Below, piece by piece: positions 22,586 through 32,493 of a stretch of DNA of 40,743 nt; within the stretch, counting starts at the first letter, position 1; each line of letters begins with the position of its first letter. The position numbers and the translations under genes were made by a program. Location: positions 1,492 through 42,234 of IMG/VR virus record IMGVR_UViG_3300030098_001650; one strand, given 5' to 3'. The notes under the pieces were generated by a model. That model was not told the DNA's origin. It did not search any database and saw only the letters and a program-made list of their open reading frames with translations. This DNA comes from a virus.

Positions 22586-25500
22586 TTATAAAGGGTTATT
22601 ATCTGAGTCTACTCCCTGAACGGTTACTTCTTCTTCTGTTTGTGTATCTGTTGGATCTACTAAAGGAAATCCTATTCCTTGAACAGTAAACTCACTTGTA
22701 TCTAAATTATCTTTTGTTGTGGTGTCTCCGCTTATTTTATTAAACCATTTATTTTCTTTTTCTATAAACTCACCAACCGCTCCGGTTTGTAAATTTGTTT
22801 CAATTGAATCAACGTACCAACCAGTTTTAGTTGGAAATATGTTATAGTATTCTCCATCATTAACTGTTATTGGAGTTCCAGTTACGTCTTCATCAGTAAT
22901 TTCAGTAAATTGTTGTATTTTAGCTTGGCTTCCCTCGTAGTTTATTGCAGTAAAAGATTTAACAGTACCCGGTGATTCATTAAATAATACCTCTACTTCT
23001 GAATCATAATGTTGCTCATAAAAATAATTTCTTGAAACAATATCACTATAATGTACGTAGACATTATTAAGGTTAACTGAAAAATATTTATCATTTACAC
23101 TAACAGCTGTTAAAGGCACAAATGATTTAAAACTAACCCAACCTTTAGAACCCTCACTAAAAGAAGCTGTAATTGAATCAAATTGCCATTTAGAAGATCC
23201 ATTTAAAGTAAGATTATATTCATCACTAACGCCATCAAAAGAACCAATAAGATTATCACATTTTTTTAAAGTTTCTCTAAAATAAGATTTCATACCAACA
23301 TCTGATATAGGTGTTATTCCATTTCCAGATAACCTTAAAACGGCTCCTCGTTGCATATCAGTAAAATACATGCGATAACTATCAAAGGCTAACGATTCTG
23401 GATTTTTAGATATTCCATAGTCACCAGCAAAAGGCATTGCTGTACCAAGTACCGCATCTGTTGCTGTTAACTGTGGTTTGTTATCAGCATTAAATACCGC
23501 GTCTTTTCCACTAGACATTACTTTTAAAACCTTGTCTTCTGCAAAAACAACAACATCGTTATCTCTAGTTTTCATAGCTTGAATTGAACCGTGAATTGTA
23601 TTTAAATCTTTTGTTATTTTTTCTGCTTGTATAAATTGATTTAAATTATTAACGCCTGATATTGAGTTATATAAACCTGAATATATCATACCGCTAGTTT
23701 TATTTTCTTCTCCATACTCTAAAAATGTAGACGATGCTTTCACGCCGTTATCTATTTGTGGAGCATTAAAATCATCTCTAATCCTATCTGACTCTACGCC
23801 GTTACCAAATGAATAGCAATTAAACCAACCTAATTCTACTGGATATTGCCAAACTTCTTTTTCTATTTCAAAATAGCCTGTTACTATTTTTATAGTTATA
23901 TTACTAGTAAATGGCATTGATGTTATTGGTTTTCTACTTAATATAATAGAGTTAGCGTTTGGAGAACCAGTTGTGACCACAAACGTTCCTTTTTCTAAAC
24001 CATCACCCGTTACTTCTGCCCCAATAATACTTTGCCCATTTATATTATTAGTTATTCCTGGAGCTTCTATATAATTTCCACCTTGAAAAAAATTTACCGA
24101 AGCGTTAGAAAACGTAGCTCTATCAGATGGCACGGTAATCTCTGTGCTTAAAAGTTTAACGTGATCTAAAATTTTTGATTTAGTAACTAACCCACTTAAG
24201 TTTTTAAATGAAACAATATCATCTATAGCAGCGCAAACACCATCAGATGAATTAGCCGTTATTATTGTTTTTAAATTAGTAGCTATACCACCCAAGTTTC
24301 TTTTTATATGTACCGTATTTGATCCGATAGTTCGATAAACCCAAGGTAATCCTCCTTCACTTGTTTCTAAATTTACTTTTTCAAATTGTCCATTTATTAA
24401 TTTTCTTTGATCAATTGTAAATGAACTAGCGTTTTCTTTAATTTTATTTGGCCCAGTAAATGTTTGTATATATCTTTGACTTAGTCTTATTGGAATAGCG
24501 CCACTAGCTTCATAATATATATCTAAGCCAACATCTTCTTTTGGTTCCGTTTCAAAACAAGCAGAATTAGAAGAAATAGAGTCATCTGATAAGTTTTGAA
24601 CTTGCGTTCTTTGAACAAACTCTATAGTTAAACTTCCAAGTCCATTATGCTTAATAGTTCCTCTAGGGTCCCAAACACTAGCATCTAATCCAGCACCAGT
24701 GCTAACGCCATTATTATCAAGTCTTGAAAATCTAACTATTATTGTTTCTCTATCAACGTAATCAGGGTTTGCGCCGTCTTGATTAATATCATAATTTTTA
24801 CTTGGTATATTTATAGGGCCAGCAGGCACCACTCCGTTCCCATTAGATATAGTTTGACTTGATTGAAATACTCTATACACTTCTTGATTTGGATCATCTC
24901 TAAATCTAAATAACGTTCCTTGTGTTTGCATCTTAGTTTTAAAGTAAGAGTTTGTTCCATTCCACATTAAGTTGGCTCCACCACCAATCATAGAAAATGT
25001 TAATTGGCCCATATTATTATCTGAATTCCAAACTGTTTCTTCAAAAGTACCATTAGAAAGCCCTTGTGGTTGCCAGTTTGTCTCTCCTTCAAAAGTATTT
25101 ATTGGTTCATATCCAGAATTAAAATCAGTCAACGCATCTACGCCGTTTACTTGTAAATTAAAACCACTAAAAGCTGGGGCTTGATCAATAAATATATCTG
25201 CTGTCCTGTTAGAATTTTCATACCAGTTAATCCAAAAATCTTCTGTTGTAGAAGAGTCGTTAGGACCAAAGTTAGTTATTGTAGAACTAGTAAATATATT
25301 TGGGTCACCAGTGTATGGTGGCGTTGAAGTGATATAATCGTCCCAAGTAGAAGATTCATAATCCATTTCTGAAGCATACTCAGATACTTGTGATGGATTT
25401 ACACTTTCGTTTGCAATATAAGCTATTTGATACGAATTTAAAACTTCATATTCTCCTAAGGAATTACCTAAAATTCTTTCTTGTAAAGCGCTGTCATTAG

Positions 25501-28402
25501 CTACTTTAACAAAAAATTTACCATCAAATTGTGATTTATTTTCTACAACAGCGTCTATAAGTTGTATATAATATTTAAAATCACTATTGGTATCAGCTGT
25601 CCCTTGCGCTAAAACACTAGCATCAGGTAACTGCGTTAATATTTTTTGATATAAATTAACTTCTCCTAAGTTAAAAGTATTTCTAATAACAATTGCCTTT
25701 TCTTCTTCTTCATTTACTATTCTTGATATTGTTTTAATAGGACTTTTTGCTTCGTAAGTATTGCCGCTCGTTGTAAACTTAGCAATTATTCTAATCTTAG
25801 GCGTTCCTTTAAATTCTAAATTTTCAAGGTTAAGATCGGCACTTTTAATTTTTTTATTATCTATTAACGCACTAGGCACGGCATCTGTTATAACGTTACT
25901 TGGATCACCAATAACCCAAGTATCTCCATATATATTTGGAGAATCTATTTGTACTAAATCAAATTCTCTATTATCAGTTTTTATATAATCAGGCGCTTCA
26001 TTTTCTATAGCTAATATTTTATACTTAGCTTCTTCTTCAACAGCGCCCTGTCCACCGTGTTCATTTTTTAATATTAAATATGTTTCTTCATCAACCTTAT
26101 TTCTATCAGCTGAATTAAATGATAACCAAACATTGTTATCTCCGCCGTCATACCATCTGTCTAATACAAGATTATAGTATTCATTAGAAGTTTCTTTTAC
26201 GTAATACTTAATGTAATCCATCCATCTCATATCCGTTGGATTTGAACCATCCCAACTTTGTTTTAATTTAAATTTATTAGAAAATTTAGATAAAGATTTA
26301 GAAACTTTAGACGCTCCTGGTAAAACTTGACCATCTGCAGCTTGGTAACCATTTGATATAACTGGCGTTTCTCTACCATATCTATCCCCAATAACTATAC
26401 CAAATTGATAAGTTCTAAGAGACTTAACAGATTTTTTTGGATTTGGAAAAGATACTACATCAGAAACAAGAGTTTGTTTTAATCCTATATTTGAATCTAT
26501 ATCATAACCTTGTTTATAATTACCATATAAAAGTCTATTACCAGTTATTTCTTGAGCCACGGCATTTCTAGGTACATTATCCCACGATCTAAGTAATTGA
26601 TTTGCTTCAACAACTTTATATATCATTTCAGATGTTATAGCAAGAAGCCCAGTGTTTGATTCGATAGAGTCAGAAAAATTTTTCCACTCAGTGTCTATTT
26701 CTCTAACAATAGTTTTAACAATATATACATTAGAATTATCTGTTGTTTTCCAAAGAATATCAATTGACTTTACATCGTGTGGCCTAATATAATTATTTGG
26801 TATAAAGTCTTTAACAATTAATTGCCTAACAGTATTAGCCATTCCTTCATTAAAACCTTTGTTAGGTGTATATAAAAAATCACCAGGTAAAAATACTAAT
26901 TCAGACCAAGGAGAAAAAGTTGAATATTCATTATCTTCATATTGATATCTATATGCAAATCTTCCAAATTTAGCCTCAAATAAAGGTTCTCTTTTTTCTA
27001 ATTCTACCGACCATGAAGAAGGATTTTGAGTTGATGATAAATCACTATCAATAAGTAATAATTCTATTGTAACTGTACCTGGATTATTTTCATCTATATC
27101 TATAATTTTTGCTCTAATGGTAATAGGGTCAACAGTATTCTCAGCTGTAAATGTATATATGTCATCTAATCTAAAATCAACACTAGTAGGAAAATCAACA
27201 CTTCTAAGATCACCAGTTTTAGGAGGATTATCCAACGTACCATCACCATCATTGTCAATTACAAACTCATACCCAACTAATGGAAAATTAGCAGTGCTTT
27301 CTCTATCAACCTCTTTCATTGTGATATTAGGAGGAGAAGTTGGGGCTATTTTTATTGTTGTAATATTTTCTTTTTTTATATCTGAAGAAGTGCTAAATAA
27401 TGATAAATTTTCTAAATCAGATACAGGAACTAAACCACCATTTAAAGGGTGCTTTACCATAAGTTGAGTGTGTTCAAAATAAGATGATTGATTTGTACCC
27501 TCTAAACATCTTTGTATATTTATTTTTTTAGGTTCATGTTTTCCGTCCGTCCACATTAAAAGATCGTCTAGGATGTGTATAGCTGATATTGTATTTATTC
27601 CTTCCCAAAATCCCTCTTTATGATAATCAAATTCTAAAACTCTTTCTGGATATACAAATTTAAAAGCAACAGCTGTATTTAAGTCTGCAGTTTGTTGTTT
27701 TGATAAAGTTAAAACATTTGAACTTATTTGTAGTATTTCAACAAATTCATTATCACCATCTAAAAATAAATTAGCGCCAGCGCTAGTCTGTGCGTATATA
27801 CGCATACCTATTCTATACTTAGTTCCATCTAGAACTTGTATTTGATCATAACCATTAGTTGGAGTAGATTCAAAAGATCCATTTGATTTATATACAGAGC
27901 CGTTGTTAATATTACCATCTGTATCGCATGATACAACACCGGTTTTTATATCAGTAACAGCAAATCTATCTACAATAATAGGTTGAGTAAGATATCCATC
28001 ACCAAAAAGCTTAACTCGCATTATACTATCTGCCCATATAACTTGTTGCGTTATATCAGTAGGGTCTATGTTTACAACTCCTTCAGGCCAAAGATTAACA
28101 GCACCAACTAGTGGCACTGGAGCGGCTGTAAAAAAATAAGCAGAGTTAGTAGCATCATCTGACACGCTACCTATTATTTCTGATTTCTTTCCATCGTAAC
28201 CTATGATTTGTTGAGATGAACTTATCTTATAATTACCTTTTAAATTTTGCACAGTTCCAGCATCACCCAAATGATTAGAATCACCATCTGTGGTTTTAAC
28301 TTGAATATTTAAAGCGTTTCTATATTCGCCGTTAGGAACAAGTCTTTCGTCAAGATCTTTGTTCATTTTACCAGCTGAAAAATTGTGTTTAATTTCTGGC
28401 AT
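22586..28402 (-). CDS. Tail nozzle protein (gp12-like / muzzle-like), 1938 aa
   Basis: The N-terminus has GKMNKDLDERLVPNGEYRNA (residues 11-30), a motif I associate with the tail-tube or nozzle protein of marine podoviruses. The rest is a very long beta-rich sequence with Trp/Tyr-rich propeller-like segments such as NDKYFSVNLNNVYVHYSD, DAVLGTAMPFAGDYGISKNP and RSWDNVPRNAVAQEITGNRL. At 1938 aa it is more than twice the roughly 800 aa of T7 gp12, so extra domains, probably the middle part at about 900-1400, have been inserted. It follows the two adaptor genes, exactly as gp12 follows gp11. Expected role: the distal short-tail tube that contacts the host surface and gates DNA release. Identity is supported by order, motif and composition. 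Confidence 0.78.
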   Translation of the reverse strand: MPEIKHNFSAGKMNKDLDERLVPNGEYRNALNIQVKTTDGDSNHLGDAGTVQNLKGNYKISSSQQIIGYDGKKSEIIGSVSDDATNSAYFFTAAPVPLVGAVNLWPEGVVNIDPTDITQQVIWADSIMRVKLFGDGYLTQPIIVDRFAVTDIKTGVVSCDTDGNINNGSVYKSNGSFESTPTNGYDQIQVLDGTKYRIGMRIYAQTSAGANLFLDGDNEFVEILQISSNVLTLSKQQTADLNTAVAFKFVYPERVLEFDYHKEGFWEGINTISAIHILDDLLMWTDGKHEPKKINIQRCLEGTNQSSYFEHTQLMVKHPLNGGLVPVSDLENLSLFSTSSDIKKENITTIKIAPTSPPNITMKEVDRESTANFPLVGYEFVIDNDGDGTLDNPPKTGDLRSVDFPTSVDFRLDDIYTFTAENTVDPITIRAKIIDIDENNPGTVTIELLLIDSDLSSTQNPSSWSVELEKREPLFEAKFGRFAYRYQYEDNEYSTFSPWSELVFLPGDFLYTPNKGFNEGMANTVRQLIVKDFIPNNYIRPHDVKSIDILWKTTDNSNVYIVKTIVREIDTEWKNFSDSIESNTGLLAITSEMIYKVVEANQLLRSWDNVPRNAVAQEITGNRLLYGNYKQGYDIDSNIGLKQTLVSDVVSFPNPKKSVKSLRTYQFGIVIGDRYGRETPVISNGYQAADGQVLPGASKVSKSLSKFSNKFKLKQSWDGSNPTDMRWMDYIKYYVKETSNEYYNLVLDRWYDGGDNNVWLSFNSADRNKVDEETYLILKNEHGGQGAVEEEAKYKILAIENEAPDYIKTDNREFDLVQIDSPNIYGDTWVIGDPSNVITDAVPSALIDNKKIKSADLNLENLEFKGTPKIRIIAKFTTSGNTYEAKSPIKTISRIVNEEEEKAIVIRNTFNLGEVNLYQKILTQLPDASVLAQGTADTNSDFKYYIQLIDAVVENKSQFDGKFFVKVANDSALQERILGNSLGEYEVLNSYQIAYIANESVNPSQVSEYASEMDYESSTWDDYITSTPPYTGDPNIFTSSTITNFGPNDSSTTEDFWINWYENSNRTADIFIDQAPAFSGFNLQVNGVDALTDFNSGYEPINTFEGETNWQPQGLSNGTFEETVWNSDNNMGQLTFSMIGGGANLMWNGTNSYFKTKMQTQGTLFRFRDDPNQEVYRVFQSSQTISNGNGVVPAGPINIPSKNYDINQDGANPDYVDRETIIVRFSRLDNNGVSTGAGLDASVWDPRGTIKHNGLGSLTIEFVQRTQVQNLSDDSISSNSACFETEPKEDVGLDIYYEASGAIPIRLSQRYIQTFTGPNKIKENASSFTIDQRKLINGQFEKVNLETSEGGLPWVYRTIGSNTVHIKRNLGGIATNLKTIITANSSDGVCAAIDDIVSFKNLSGLVTKSKILDHVKLLSTEITVPSDRATFSNASVNFFQGGNYIEAPGITNNINGQSIIGAEVTGDGLEKGTFVVTTGSPNANSIILSRKPITSMPFTSNITIKIVTGYFEIEKEVWQYPVELGWFNCYSFGNGVESDRIRDDFNAPQIDNGVKASSTFLEYGEENKTSGMIYSGLYNSISGVNNLNQFIQAEKITKDLNTIHGSIQAMKTRDNDVVVFAEDKVLKVMSSGKDAVFNADNKPQLTATDAVLGTAMPFAGDYGISKNPESLAFDSYRMYFTDMQRGAVLRLSGNGITPISDVGMKSYFRETLKKCDNLIGSFDGVSDEYNLTLNGSSKWQFDSITASFSEGSKGWVSFKSFVPLTAVSVNDKYFSVNLNNVYVHYSDIVSRNYFYEQHYDSEVEVLFNESPGTVKSFTAINYEGSQAKIQQFTEITDEDVTGTPITVNDGEYYNIFPTKTGWYVDSIETNLQTGAVGEFIEKENKWFNKISGDTTTKDNLDTSEFTVQGIGFPLVDPTDTQTEEEVTVQGVDSDNNPL

Positions 28403-28404
28403 AG

Positions 28405-29304
28405 TTACTTAATTTGTTTACTCATACCTTTTAGTACTTGAGTAAATTCTTCTATTTTAATATTTGATAATCTTATTTTTGCTTTTCTAGTTTCAGCAAA
28501 TCTTTCTTTTTTATATCTTTGAATTATATATTCTGGTATATTAGATCTTGTAGATAATATACCATGCATTATCCATTTATAACAAGCCTCCTCACAGAAT
28601 TTATGTATAACCATTTCGCTATCTGTTCCAAGACCGTCACTAACATATTTTAAAATTATTGTTTCGCCAGATAACGTAGAACCAAAATGTATATAACCTC
28701 TGAGGTTATCAATATAAAATGTTCCGTTTGACTGAGCGTTTTCTGGATTTAATCCATATCTTCTACCTCTGTAATCTATTTCTATATCTGTAGAGTCATC
28801 AGAATCCGGGTCTGACTGTGTTGTGTCGGAAAAATTATCTAATGTATTACTAGGAGTTTGTTCTGTTAAGTCTTCATACGTAACGTCTAATGGGAGAGCC
28901 CCTTGAATTGGTGTGTATTGATACACTCCATCAGAATCTTGTGATATAGCAAAAGGATTAGAAGTTTTACTAGTTGGATATAAAATTCTTTCAATGCCAT
29001 CATTATCAACTTTAGTTAACTTTATATAATTAACATAATCTTGTGGTAGTATCATTTTAAGAGTATTAGGCACTTCTATTTCTTGAGTTTTAAAAGAACG
29101 TAATACATCATATGACAATTCTTGTAAAGCTCTCATTGCATGAAATTGCACATCACTCCTGTTTATTTTATTTATTATTTTATTTTCTCCTACATAAATA
29201 TACATAAAATTATTTATAATACTATCAATATTTATAAATTGATATGTTCCAGGATTACTTCCAGTATAATATGTATTTTGATTTGTTGTTCCTAGTAAAC
29301 CCAT
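28405..29304 (-). CDS. Head-to-tail adaptor / ring protein (299 aa)
   Basis: The sequence contains QFINIDSIINNFMYIYVGEN, an N-terminal helical bundle part (SDVQFHAMRALQELSYDVLR), then KMILPQDYVNYIKLTKVDND followed by GIERILYPT. This arrangement is one I associate with ring or connector proteins of Bacteroidota podoviruses. An Asp-rich loop (about residues 165-178) and C-terminal helices (MVIHKFCEEACYKWIMHGIL) follow. It lies between the 234-aa adaptor and the giant nozzle gene, separated by two bases on each side. Expected role: a ring below the portal bridging to the nozzle. Homology to Crassvirales ring proteins is possible but cannot be tested here. Confidence 0.75.
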   Translation of the reverse strand: MGLLGTTNQNTYYTGSNPGTYQFINIDSIINNFMYIYVGENKIINKINRSDVQFHAMRALQELSYDVLRSFKTQEIEVPNTLKMILPQDYVNYIKLTKVDNDGIERILYPTSKTSNPFAISQDSDGVYQYTPIQGALPLDVTYEDLTEQTPSNTLDNFSDTTQSDPDSDDSTDIEIDYRGRRYGLNPENAQSNGTFYIDNLRGYIHFGSTLSGETIILKYVSDGLGTDSEMVIHKFCEEACYKWIMHGILSTRSNIPEYIIQRYKKERFAETRKAKIRLSNIKIEEFTQVLKGMSKQIK

Positions 29305-29306
29305 AA

Positions 29307-30011
29307 TTAACTATTTTGTTCTTGATTAGTCATTTGTATAGCGTTTGCTCCAACTTGACCAGCATCTTGCTGTTTTGTTACAACGCCTGATAACATTAAT
29401 ATCCTTGACACTAATGGTTCTTCTTCTGATTCTGCTAATTCAAAATTAACACTAGTATTAACATTATATAAAGCTTTCTCATTAACAACAACGTAACCCC
29501 AACTTGGAGTTGTTGGAACTTTATAATAATTAATAGTACAGCTAGAGCTGTCAGTAGGTGAAGGTGTTATTCTAATTGTTGTAGATGATGCTCTAGTAAA
29601 TATAGGTCTTACTGTCTTAGGGTATAATACCGAACCAGTCTCACCAAGAGAAGTAATATAATGTTCTTCTTTTTTATTTACTTCTGTAGCAAGATTAGTT
29701 CCTACTTTTACAATATCTAATTTATATAAATCTGTTGGTAATGTCATGACGCCGCTAGAAACGTTAGTATTTGTTTCTGATTTTAAAAAAGGAGATAATT
29801 TAGCTTCTATCATTTCTAATGTATCCGTATGAGTATCGTCATCTTTTATTTTAGCATTTGAATTTCTTATTTGATGAAAGTAGTTTTCATATATTTCATT
29901 TTGAGCTCTATCTGCTAATAAATTAAACTCTTGCGGTGTTAAATAACCTCTTTGCTCTTTATTAAGCAATGCTAAAACCTTTTGATATACGCTGTTTATA
30001 TTTGCTGCCAT
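29307..30011 (-). CDS. Tail adaptor / ring protein, gp11-like position (234 aa)
   Basis: The protein begins with a helical segment (MAANINSVYQKVLALLNKEQ, RGYLTPQEFNLLADRAQNEIY). It then has a beta-rich core with MTLPTDLYKLDIVKVGTNLA and TIRITPSPTDSSSCTINYYK, and a helical C-terminus with Gln/Asn. A helical bundle plus beta domain of about 200-240 aa is typical of portal-adjacent adaptors such as T7 gp11. It is the first gene after the intergenic terminator at 30070-30096, with the repeated leader directly before its ATG, so it probably begins a transcription unit. Good support from order and architecture. Confidence 0.74.
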   Translation of the reverse strand: MAANINSVYQKVLALLNKEQRGYLTPQEFNLLADRAQNEIYENYFHQIRNSNAKIKDDDTHTDTLEMIEAKLSPFLKSETNTNVSSGVMTLPTDLYKLDIVKVGTNLATEVNKKEEHYITSLGETGSVLYPKTVRPIFTRASSTTIRITPSPTDSSSCTINYYKVPTTPSWGYVVVNEKALYNVNTSVNFELAESEEEPLVSRILMLSGVVTKQQDAGQVGANAIQMTNQEQNS

Positions 30012-30042
30012 TTGTTTTTATTTTACTATTATATAGTTACAT
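30012..30042 (-). promoter_or_regulatory. Repeated leader upstream of the first adaptor gene
   Basis: On the minus strand this reads ATGTAACTATATAGTAAAAT then AAAAACAA before the ATG, almost identical to the leader at 20610-20638. It lies about 30 bases downstream of a strong terminator hairpin, which makes a transcription start here plausible. It could equally be an untranslated-leader element acting in translation. Confidence 0.45.
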
Positions 30043-30069
30043 AATAAAGTGGAAGGTTAGCCCTTAAAT

Positions 30070-30096
30070 AAAAATAGCCACCCGTTAAGGTGGCTA
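30070..30096 (-). terminator. Rho-independent terminator after the 265-aa gene
   Basis: On the minus strand TAGCCACC and GGTGGCTA form a perfect 8-bp stem with a six-base loop, followed by TTTTTATTT. It lies about 22 bases after the stop of the 265-aa gene. The plus-strand copy is followed by CTTTTAG, so weak bidirectional use is possible, but no plus-strand gene feeds into it. Confidence 0.85.
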
Positions 30097-30118
30097 CTTT
30101 TAGTAATTTAAAATATTA

Positions 30119-30916
30119 TTATTTTAATCTTTTTTCTATATTAGAATAAATTTCCATGCCTTCATCAGTTTTAAGCCAAGCGGCTAAAGCTGAATATGGA
30201 TGTTCATCAAATGGGACCGTCATTAACTTTCTATCATTTGATCCCCACATAAAATAACGCTGGTCGCTAGATAACTTAATTATACCAGCTTCAGCAGCTT
30301 TAATACCAAAGTTTCTAAGTTGAACATTGTCATCTGTAGTTAATTCTAAAAATAATTTAGGATTTTTTCTAGCAAACAATAATAAATCTCTTTTTAGCTC
30401 TTTAGAACTTAGATCATTTACTTTAGAACCCATCTCGGCTCTCATAATAGCTTCAGCTAAATCAATATCCATGTCCTTAGCTATTTTAAGAGCTTCAACT
30501 TCAAACTCTAACCAGTCTAATTGGTTTTCTGCAATTTGAATTGGTTTGTGTTCATAAAATAGAACATTTTTATCTGGATGATATAATGATAATAATTTTT
30601 GAAGAGTTTGCTTTTCTCTAGTAACGTGTAATGCTCCATTTCTAAACACTATATGCTCTAAACGTTGATCGCCTTTCATCTCGTCAACAAAACAAGTTTT
30701 TTGATTTTGACAGTATTTAAGTTCCCTTTCGTAACCTTTTTCTTCATCAAAATAATATATACCAGTTGATCTCATTGAATAAGATAAAGGTTTCATTTTA
30801 CTTTTTAAATAATAAACTCTATCTTTTATTTCCCAAGTATTTTTTGGTTTTGCAACCATTGTGTTTTCAGTTATAGATTCTTCATGAACCTTAACTGTTT
30901 CTTTTTTCTTTGTCAT
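30119..30916 (-). CDS. Conserved-looking late protein after the capsid gene (265 aa), unknown
   Basis: The open frame extends further upstream, but the start MTKKKETVKVHEESITENTM at 30916 is preferred. The extra upstream codons would give a purely hydrophobic AT-derived stretch that lies in the leader after the capsid terminator. The protein has a mixed N-terminal region with RVYYLKSKMKPLSYSMRSTG and an aromatic-rich middle. Helical repeats follow (LLLFARKNPKLFLELTTDDN, IKAAEAGIIKLSSDQRYFMW). It has no signal peptide or clear catalytic motif. It is the only gene here bracketed by two terminators, so its level may be set separately from both capsid and tail genes. Head completion, capsid decoration or an assembly factor are possible; I cannot choose. 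Confidence 0.74.
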   Translation of the reverse strand: MTKKKETVKVHEESITENTMVAKPKNTWEIKDRVYYLKSKMKPLSYSMRSTGIYYFDEEKGYERELKYCQNQKTCFVDEMKGDQRLEHIVFRNGALHVTREKQTLQKLLSLYHPDKNVLFYEHKPIQIAENQLDWLEFEVEALKIAKDMDIDLAEAIMRAEMGSKVNDLSSKELKRDLLLFARKNPKLFLELTTDDNVQLRNFGIKAAEAGIIKLSSDQRYFMWGSNDRKLMTVPFDEHPYSALAAWLKTDEGMEIYSNIEKRLK

Positions 30917-30937
30917 AATATAATATAATAAAAAATT

Positions 30938-30974
30938 AATAAATAAAGAAAAGAGGAGCAACTAGTGCTCCCCT
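30938..30974 (-). terminator. Rho-independent terminator after the major capsid gene
   Basis: On the minus strand AGGGGAGCA and TGCTCCTCT form a nine-pair stem (one G-U) around the loop CTAGT, followed by TTTCTTTATT. It begins 16 bases after the capsid stop codon. Its position suggests that most transcripts end after the capsid gene, giving high capsid output and reduced downstream expression. Confidence 0.82.
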
Positions 30975-30990
30975 TAATCTTAAAAGTGAT

Positions 30991-32475
30991 TTACTTCATT
31001 AACATAAAGTTGTTAGCACCTTGAGTGATTAAACATCTTTCTGATAACATGTGAATCTCCATTGCATCAAGCGCTGATGTAGCAGCCCCAACAGAACCAG
31101 TAGTCCAAGTTTTCATTTTTCTATTGTCTGTTTGAGAAGCTCTATATCTAACGTGTAGAAAAGGACGCTTCATGTTCTTTCCTAAAGACTGGTCGTATAC
31201 TGTAGATGTACCAGCTGGAACCATAACTCCTCTAATAGCAGCAGATCCAGCAGCATCATTAATACCGCCTCTTGTAGCTTTGTCATTTAAGTATCTAAAG
31301 TCAGATTTGTAGAAATCATAAGAACCTCTTCGGAATCCTGAGAAACCTAAATTTAATGCCATATCCTCATCATTGTCAAATACTCCGTAAGAAGTACCTC
31401 CAGCTCCGTAAGAATTCATAGAAGCCAACATATCATCAATAGCCAAACTAGTTGATCTATTAACAAACATCATGTATTCTTCAATAGCACCTTGTTTATC
31501 GAACTCAGCTAAAATAGCATCGAATTCAGCTAAATCAGTAGCAGCGTTAACACCAGTTACACCAGTAGTTACATTTCCTCTATCTTCAATAGCATAAAAT
31601 AAACCTTCAGTACCAGCATCAGCTTCTGCGTAATTTGATCCTAATTCACCATCTACGTTTGTAGAGTTAGAACCTGGAATAGCTTCAAGCATTGTCATTT
31701 CTAAATAATCATTAAATCTAGCTCTTGTGTCAGCCGAAGCTTTTAAATACCATAGATATCCTGATTCTCCTTCTTCACTAGTTACTTCAACCCAACCAAT
31801 TCTAGATGTATCAGATCCAGAAACTGAATAAAAATCTTTCATAATAACTGGTTTGTTAACAAAAGATTTGAAAGTAGGTTCATTAGAAGTTCTACTAGTT
31901 GATCCATCATAGTTATCACCTTTTTTAAATTCAGAACCGATAACTAATAATGTTGCACCACTAGCTGTTTCAGAGTGACCAGTTAACACGTCTTCGTCAT
32001 AAGCTCTAAGACCTATATCTGCGCCGTCAACAGCTACTACCATACATCGTGATACTTTACCAGCGGATGCTAATAAAACAATATCGTGGTTTCTAACACC
32101 GTGATCAGCGATAGCAAAACCATCACCAGCAATGTTACCATCGATATCAGAGACAACAGTAAATTTACCTTTTGCCCCAGAAGATGATACATTACCATCT
32201 AAATCAACGGTACCTACTAATGAAATGTGTAATCTTGATTGTTCAGACCATATAACTCTATCAGAAGTCATAGCCTCTTCTGCTCCAACTTTTTCTAAAA
32301 AACCTGAAATAGTTCTTTGACCGAACACTTCAGCTTCTTTTTCCATTAAGTCAGGCAGGTATTGTTGCGCCCATCCTTCCGTGGATGTGCTTGTAAAGTC
32401 AACGTAATTTGATGATAGTGTTTGCTGCTGAGCAGATGGAACACTATTCAAATTACCCCCTGGATTAATTGCCAT
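30991..32475 (-). CDS. Major capsid protein (494 aa)
   Basis: The gene follows terminase, portal and scaffold in the canonical order and has the size of a large HK97-fold capsid protein. The N-terminal part includes FGQRTISGFLEKVGAEEAMT and VIWSEQSRLHISLVGTVDLD, typical of Bacteroidota podovirus capsid proteins, and the C-terminal part has KNMKRPFLHVRYRASQTDNR. The amino-acid mix is balanced, and the codons contain more C and G at third positions than those of its neighbours, as expected of a highly expressed gene. A terminator 16 bases downstream also fits high output. No delta domain or cleavage site is evident; the scaffold is encoded separately. The identification is strong from context; the family within the HK97 fold is not resolved. 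Confidence 0.86.
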   Translation of the reverse strand: MAINPGGNLNSVPSAQQQTLSSNYVDFTSTSTEGWAQQYLPDLMEKEAEVFGQRTISGFLEKVGAEEAMTSDRVIWSEQSRLHISLVGTVDLDGNVSSSGAKGKFTVVSDIDGNIAGDGFAIADHGVRNHDIVLLASAGKVSRCMVVAVDGADIGLRAYDEDVLTGHSETASGATLLVIGSEFKKGDNYDGSTSRTSNEPTFKSFVNKPVIMKDFYSVSGSDTSRIGWVEVTSEEGESGYLWYLKASADTRARFNDYLEMTMLEAIPGSNSTNVDGELGSNYAEADAGTEGLFYAIEDRGNVTTGVTGVNAATDLAEFDAILAEFDKQGAIEEYMMFVNRSTSLAIDDMLASMNSYGAGGTSYGVFDNDEDMALNLGFSGFRRGSYDFYKSDFRYLNDKATRGGINDAAGSAAIRGVMVPAGTSTVYDQSLGKNMKRPFLHVRYRASQTDNRKMKTWTTGSVGAATSALDAMEIHMLSERCLITQGANNFMLMK

Positions 32476-32493
32476 AATTTATAATTTTTTAAG

